This document shows, piece by piece, positions 5,997 through 8,322 of a stretch of 8,322 nucleotides of DNA. Positions within the stretch are counted from its first letter, which is position 1. Each line of letters begins with the position of its first letter. The notes beneath the pieces were generated by a model. It worked only from the letters and a program-made list of their open reading frames with translations. It did not search any database and was not told the origin of the DNA. Source of the DNA: Elusimicrobiota bacterium. GTDB taxonomy: Bacteria; Elusimicrobiota; Elusimicrobia; Elusimicrobiales; UBA9959. The stretch spans positions 1 through 8,322 of the forward strand of contig DNQL01000080.1 in assembly GCA_003500765.1 (NCBI GenBank), written 5' to 3'. Position numbers and translations under genes: made by a program.

Positions 5997-6880
5997 ATGG
6001 TGTTCTTCTGCTCCTTGAGTTTCCGCATCAGCATCTCCTCGGCGCGGTGATCGATGTTCTCCACCGCCGAAGAGATGATAGAGGACAGCGTGCCGAATAT
6101 GGTGGACAGGGAATTCTTCTCCGTGTCGGTGAAATCGGCCGACCGGGCGAAGCGCATGTATCCCAGCGGGCCCTTGAGGCCCCTGAAGACCAGCATGTAG
6201 GCGTTGGGCGCCGTCCACCCGCTCTCCGCCGGCGGCGGCGCGGCCAGCTTCTCGGCCGTCTCCTCGAAAGTGGAGCGGGTCCCGGCCTCGTCGAACTCCT
6301 CGTTGAACTGGTTGTAGGCGAAGACGCTTATGTTCCAGCTCCCCTCGAAATGCGAATACACCTCGTCGAGGACCTCCGCCAGGAACTCCCGCGAGGAGCG
6401 GTATTCCCGGAGGACCAGCTTGCTCATGTCGAAGAGCATGGTCAGCTCGCTGGAGGTGTGCTGCAGGCGGCGCAGCACCGACTTCATGATCTCGGTGAAG
6501 ATCGAAATGCCGTTGTCCGGGTGGGACTTGATGAAGCCGAAGAATTCCGTCCGGCGGACCTCGTAGAGCACGGCGTCGCTCTCGGCGCGGGCCTGCGCGA
6601 AGCGGGTCTGCCCTTCGAGCACGGCCATCTCGCCGAAGAACTCCCCGGCGCTGAGGATGGCCAGCGTCTTGAACACCTTCCCTTCCTCGTCGAGCTTCTT
6701 CTCGATGGCCACCGAGCCGGAGACGATTATGAAAAGGGTGTCGCCCTCGCTGCGCTCCTTGAAGATGACCTCGTCCTTCTTGTAGAAGGACTGCTTGAAA
6801 GTCTCCGAGAACTGGGCCAGCATATCGTCGGAGAAGTTCCGGAAGATCGGGACGTTCCTCAGGTCCCCGGCCCCGCTCAT
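5993..6880 (-). CDS. Cyclic nucleotide-binding-domain protein with GAF-like C-terminal region
   Basis: This 295-residue soluble protein begins at an ATG overlapping the pilT stop, with GGGAGG 6 nt upstream. Residues of about 7-120 form a CRP-type cyclic-nucleotide-binding domain. The phosphate-binding cassette GEFFGEMAVLEGQTRF (79-94) keeps Glu84 and Arg93, the residues that contact ribose and phosphate in cAMP/cGMP binders, so ligand binding is plausible. A helical linker (about 120-160) leads into a C-terminal region (about 160-275) that resembles a GAF domain (FLAEVLDEVY, WNISVFAYN); that part is less certain. There is no helix-turn-helix, so it is unlikely to be a transcription factor. 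Coupling to PilT suggests a regulator of pilus retraction, an inference from position only. Its stop overlaps the rsfS start. Confidence 0.85.
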   Translation of the reverse strand: MSGAGDLRNVPIFRNFSDDMLAQFSETFKQSFYKKDEVIFKERSEGDTLFIIVSGSVAIEKKLDEEGKVFKTLAILSAGEFFGEMAVLEGQTRFAQARAESDAVLYEVRRTEFFGFIKSHPDNGISIFTEIMKSVLRRLQHTSSELTMLFDMSKLVLREYRSSREFLAEVLDEVYSHFEGSWNISVFAYNQFNEEFDEAGTRSTFEETAEKLAAPPPAESGWTAPNAYMLVFRGLKGPLGYMRFARSADFTDTEKNSLSTIFGTLSSIISSAVENIDHRAEEMLMRKLKEQKNTI

Positions 6881-7971
6881 ATGGCGCCTCCCGCGGCGGC
6901 CCCGGCGCCCTGGGCGCACATCTTCTTGAACATCTCCTGGTCCCTGGCTTTGGCCGCCGCCACGTCGTAGGCGACCACGCCCTGCTGCACCAGCATCGCC
7001 AGCGCGCGGTCCATCGGTATCATGCCGAACTTGGCGCCCGTCTCTATGGCGCTGTAGATCATGTGGGTCTTGCCCTCGCGGATCAGGTTGGAGATGGCCG
7101 GGGTCATGATCATGACCTCGCGGGCGGCGGCGCGGCCGCGGCCGTCCTTGCGCGGCAGCAGTATCTGCGCCACCACGGCCTGCAGGCTGGCCGCCAGCTG
7201 AACGCGCACCTGCGTCTGCTGGTGGGGAGGGAAGACGTCTATGATGCGGTCCACGGTGGACGGGGCGTCCTGGGTGTGCAGCGTGGCGAAGGTAAGATGG
7301 CCCGTCTCCGCCGCGGTGATAGTGAGCTGTATCGTCTCGAGGTCGCGCATTTCGCCGACGAGGATGACGTTGGGGTCTTCGCGCAGGGCGGCGCGCAGCG
7401 CGTTATTGAAGCTCTTGGTGTGCTGCCCTATCTCGCGCTGGCGGATGATGCAGCTCTTGGCCTCGTAGGTGAACTCTATCGGGTCCTCGATGGTGAGCAT
7501 GTGCCCCTTGCGCTTGGTGTTTATGAGCTCCAGCAGCGCGGCCAGCGTGGTGGACTTGCCCGAGCCCGTCGGCCCGCAGACCAGGACCATTCCCTTGGGT
7601 ATCTGGGACATGCCGATTATCGCCGGGCTCAGGCCCAGCTGCTCCGGGGTGGGGATCTTGGAAGGGATGACGCGCATCACGGCTTCCACGCCGTTGCGGG
7701 CCATCAGGACGTTGAGGCGGAAGCGGGAGACCCCCGTTATGGCGAAGGAGCAGTCGAGTTCCCAGTTCTCCTCGAACTTGCCGCGCTGCTCGTCGTAAAG
7801 GGCGGAATAGACCAGCGTCTTGGTCTGCTCCGCCGTCAGCGCCGGCATGGCGTCCGAAACGGGCACCACCTGGCCGTTGAGGCGCATCATCGGCGGCTTG
7901 CCCACGCAGATATGTATATCGCTGGCGCCGGCCGAGACCGCCGTCTTGAGTATCGTAACCATATCGGACAT
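6877..7971 (-). CDS. pilT: Type IV pilus retraction ATPase PilT
   Basis: This 364-residue cytoplasmic hexameric ATPase drives pilus disassembly and hence twitching motility. The N-terminal domain begins with the typical ASDIHI (16-21). The ATPase core has Walker A GPTGSGKST (133-141), the Asp box TIEDPIEF (160-167), Walker B ILVGEMRD (203-210) and the His box TGHLTFATLH (223-232). The segment PAISNLIREGK (291-301) corresponds to the PilT AIRNLIRE retraction motif, with Ser in place of the first Arg. These features and the length favour PilT over the assembly ATPase PilB. The start at 7971 has GGGAGG 6 nt upstream; an ATG 60 nt earlier overlaps the previous gene and lacks family sequence. No pilin or other pilus gene is in the window. 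The end of the gene overlaps the CNBD gene start. Confidence 0.95.
   Translation of the reverse strand: MSDMVTILKTAVSAGASDIHICVGKPPMMRLNGQVVPVSDAMPALTAEQTKTLVYSALYDEQRGKFEENWELDCSFAITGVSRFRLNVLMARNGVEAVMRVIPSKIPTPEQLGLSPAIIGMSQIPKGMVLVCGPTGSGKSTTLAALLELINTKRKGHMLTIEDPIEFTYEAKSCIIRQREIGQHTKSFNNALRAALREDPNVILVGEMRDLETIQLTITAAETGHLTFATLHTQDAPSTVDRIIDVFPPHQQTQVRVQLAASLQAVVAQILLPRKDGRGRAAAREVMIMTPAISNLIREGKTHMIYSAIETGAKFGMIPMDRALAMLVQQGVVAYDVAAAKARDQEMFKKMCAQGAGAAAGGAI
6887..6892 (-). promoter_or_regulatory. Shine-Dalgarno site for the CNBD gene
   Basis: GGGAGG on the minus strand lies 6 nt before the ATG at 6880 and inside the last codons of pilT. It decides this start over an upstream in-frame ATG at 6919, whose extra residues are an Arg/Gly-rich shadow of the pilT tail. 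Confidence 0.7.
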
Positions 7972-7977
7972 ATTGAA

Positions 7978-7983
7978 CCTCCC
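7978..7983 (-). promoter_or_regulatory. Shine-Dalgarno site for pilT
   Basis: GGGAGG on the minus strand is 6 nt before the ATG at 7971. It sits in the 31-nt gap after the LytR_C gene and selects this ATG over the one at 8031. The gap is too short to hold a clear promoter of its own. Confidence 0.7.
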
Positions 7984-8002
7984 GTTATCGCAAGGCCCGT
8001 CC

Positions 8003-8322
8003 CTATTTAAGGGAGGCCGGGTCGAAATCAAGGCCGATTATGACCCTGACCCCGGCCACCGGGTTTTTTTCGGGTTTCGAGTATATCTCCAGGCCTCCCA
8101 GGCCCAGGAGCCCGCGCACCCGCCTCGCCCCCTCTATACCGCCCGAACAGTTTACAATTTTTGTCCGCGGCTGGACAGAAACATAATTTCCGAAATCGAT
8201 GACGTCCACCCCCCGCGAGCGCAGGAACCTGGTGACCTCGTCCGCGGCCCCGCGCCTGCCGGAGGCGTTGAGGACCTGCGCGGTCACCTCTCCGCCCCCG
8301 TCCTCCGGGAGCGGGGCTCCCG
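8003..8322 (-). CDS. LytR_C-domain protein, C-terminal part (5' end outside window)
   Basis: The frame is open from the right edge of the window to a TAG at 8003-8005, giving the last 105 or so residues of a longer protein. A GTG at 8287 is in frame but lies within the domain (VTAQVLNASG), so it is unlikely to be the start. The pattern QVLNASGRRGAADEV, then FLRSRGVDVIDFGNY, and a closing VRVIIGLDFD matches the LytR_C domain, found alone behind a membrane anchor or at the end of LytR-CpsA-Psr cell-wall ligases. Which of these it is cannot be seen here. LytR_C genes are often found near rsfS in other bacteria, which fits rsfS three genes downstream. It lies 31 nt before pilT and is probably in the same operon. 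Confidence 0.75.
   Translation of the reverse strand, partial: GAPLPEDGGGEVTAQVLNASGRRGAADEVTRFLRSRGVDVIDFGNYVSVQPRTKIVNCSGGIEGARRVRGLLGLGGLEIYSKPEKNPVAGVRVIIGLDFDPASLK

Noticed and set aside
5997..6218. N-terminal extension of the rsfS frame
   Set aside because: It runs through the CNBD gene in another frame, has unrelated composition, and the RsfS domain begins just after the ATG at 5996.
6047..6970. Plus-strand open frame opposite the CNBD gene, with a similar one at 7063-8010 opposite pilT
   Set aside because: Both are antisense to genes with clear domain motifs and carry no recognisable protein family themselves.
7972..8031. 20-residue N-terminal extension of PilT
   Set aside because: It overlaps the end of the LytR_C gene, and the ATG at 7971 has a well-placed GGGAGG and begins at the usual PilT N-terminus.
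7995..8033. Possible internal promoter before pilT (minus-strand TTGATT with TAAATA 16 nt later)
   Set aside because: The -10 matches the consensus at only three positions and the -35 lies in the coding end of the previous gene; too weak to list.
8306..8322. Hairpin CGGGAGC/GCTCCCG at the right edge
   Set aside because: It lies inside the open LytR_C-protein reading frame, has no T-tract on either side within view and is likely a chance inverted repeat in GC-rich DNA.

Overview
This is a GC-rich bacterial window (about two thirds G+C by eye). It is tightly packed with two convergent gene clusters and has no mobile element, CRISPR array or RNA gene that I can recognise. The combination of a type IV pilus retraction ATPase, an exported DUF4105 protein, an exported GH13 enzyme, an RsfS/ArgS pair and a LytR_C protein does not fix the taxon. 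A Gram-negative environmental lineage is likely, and Elusimicrobiota or a similar phylum is my low-to-moderate confidence guess. Frequent ATA isoleucine codons in a GC-rich background are a notable feature of the genome.

Plus-strand half (1-3890). A terminator at 1-25 closes an upstream gene outside the window. A perfect TATAAT at 76-81 then starts a four-gene cluster: an exported DUF4105/Lnb-N-like papain-fold protein (113-985), a small conserved protein of unknown function (985-1371), a divergent PduO-type cobalamin adenosyltransferase (1368-1862) and an exported GH13 alpha-amylase-family enzyme (1859-3835). All three junctions are start/stop overlaps, so the four proteins are probably translated as a coupled unit. 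No known pathway explains why they belong together.

Minus-strand half (8322 down to 3851). The C-terminal part of a LytR_C-domain protein enters from the right edge, followed by pilT (7971-6877), a cyclic-nucleotide-binding protein with a GAF-like C-terminal half (6880-5993), rsfS with a histone-H1-like tail (5996-5523) and argS (5521-3911). The pilT/CNBD and CNBD/rsfS junctions are ATGA overlaps, and rsfS and argS are 1 nt apart. The operon therefore mixes pilus retraction with ribosome silencing and tRNA charging. Both clusters end at one bidirectional hairpin terminator at 3851-3890.

Most worth following up: the cNMP-sensor protein translationally coupled to PilT, which has no DNA-binding domain and could be a post-translational regulator of pilus retraction; the coupled DUF4105/unknown/adenosyltransferase/amylase operon; the Cys/His-rich insertion and unassigned N-terminal domain of the GH13 enzyme; altered active-site residues in the adenosyltransferase; the HLAS variant of the ArgS HIGH motif; and the basic repeat tail of RsfS.
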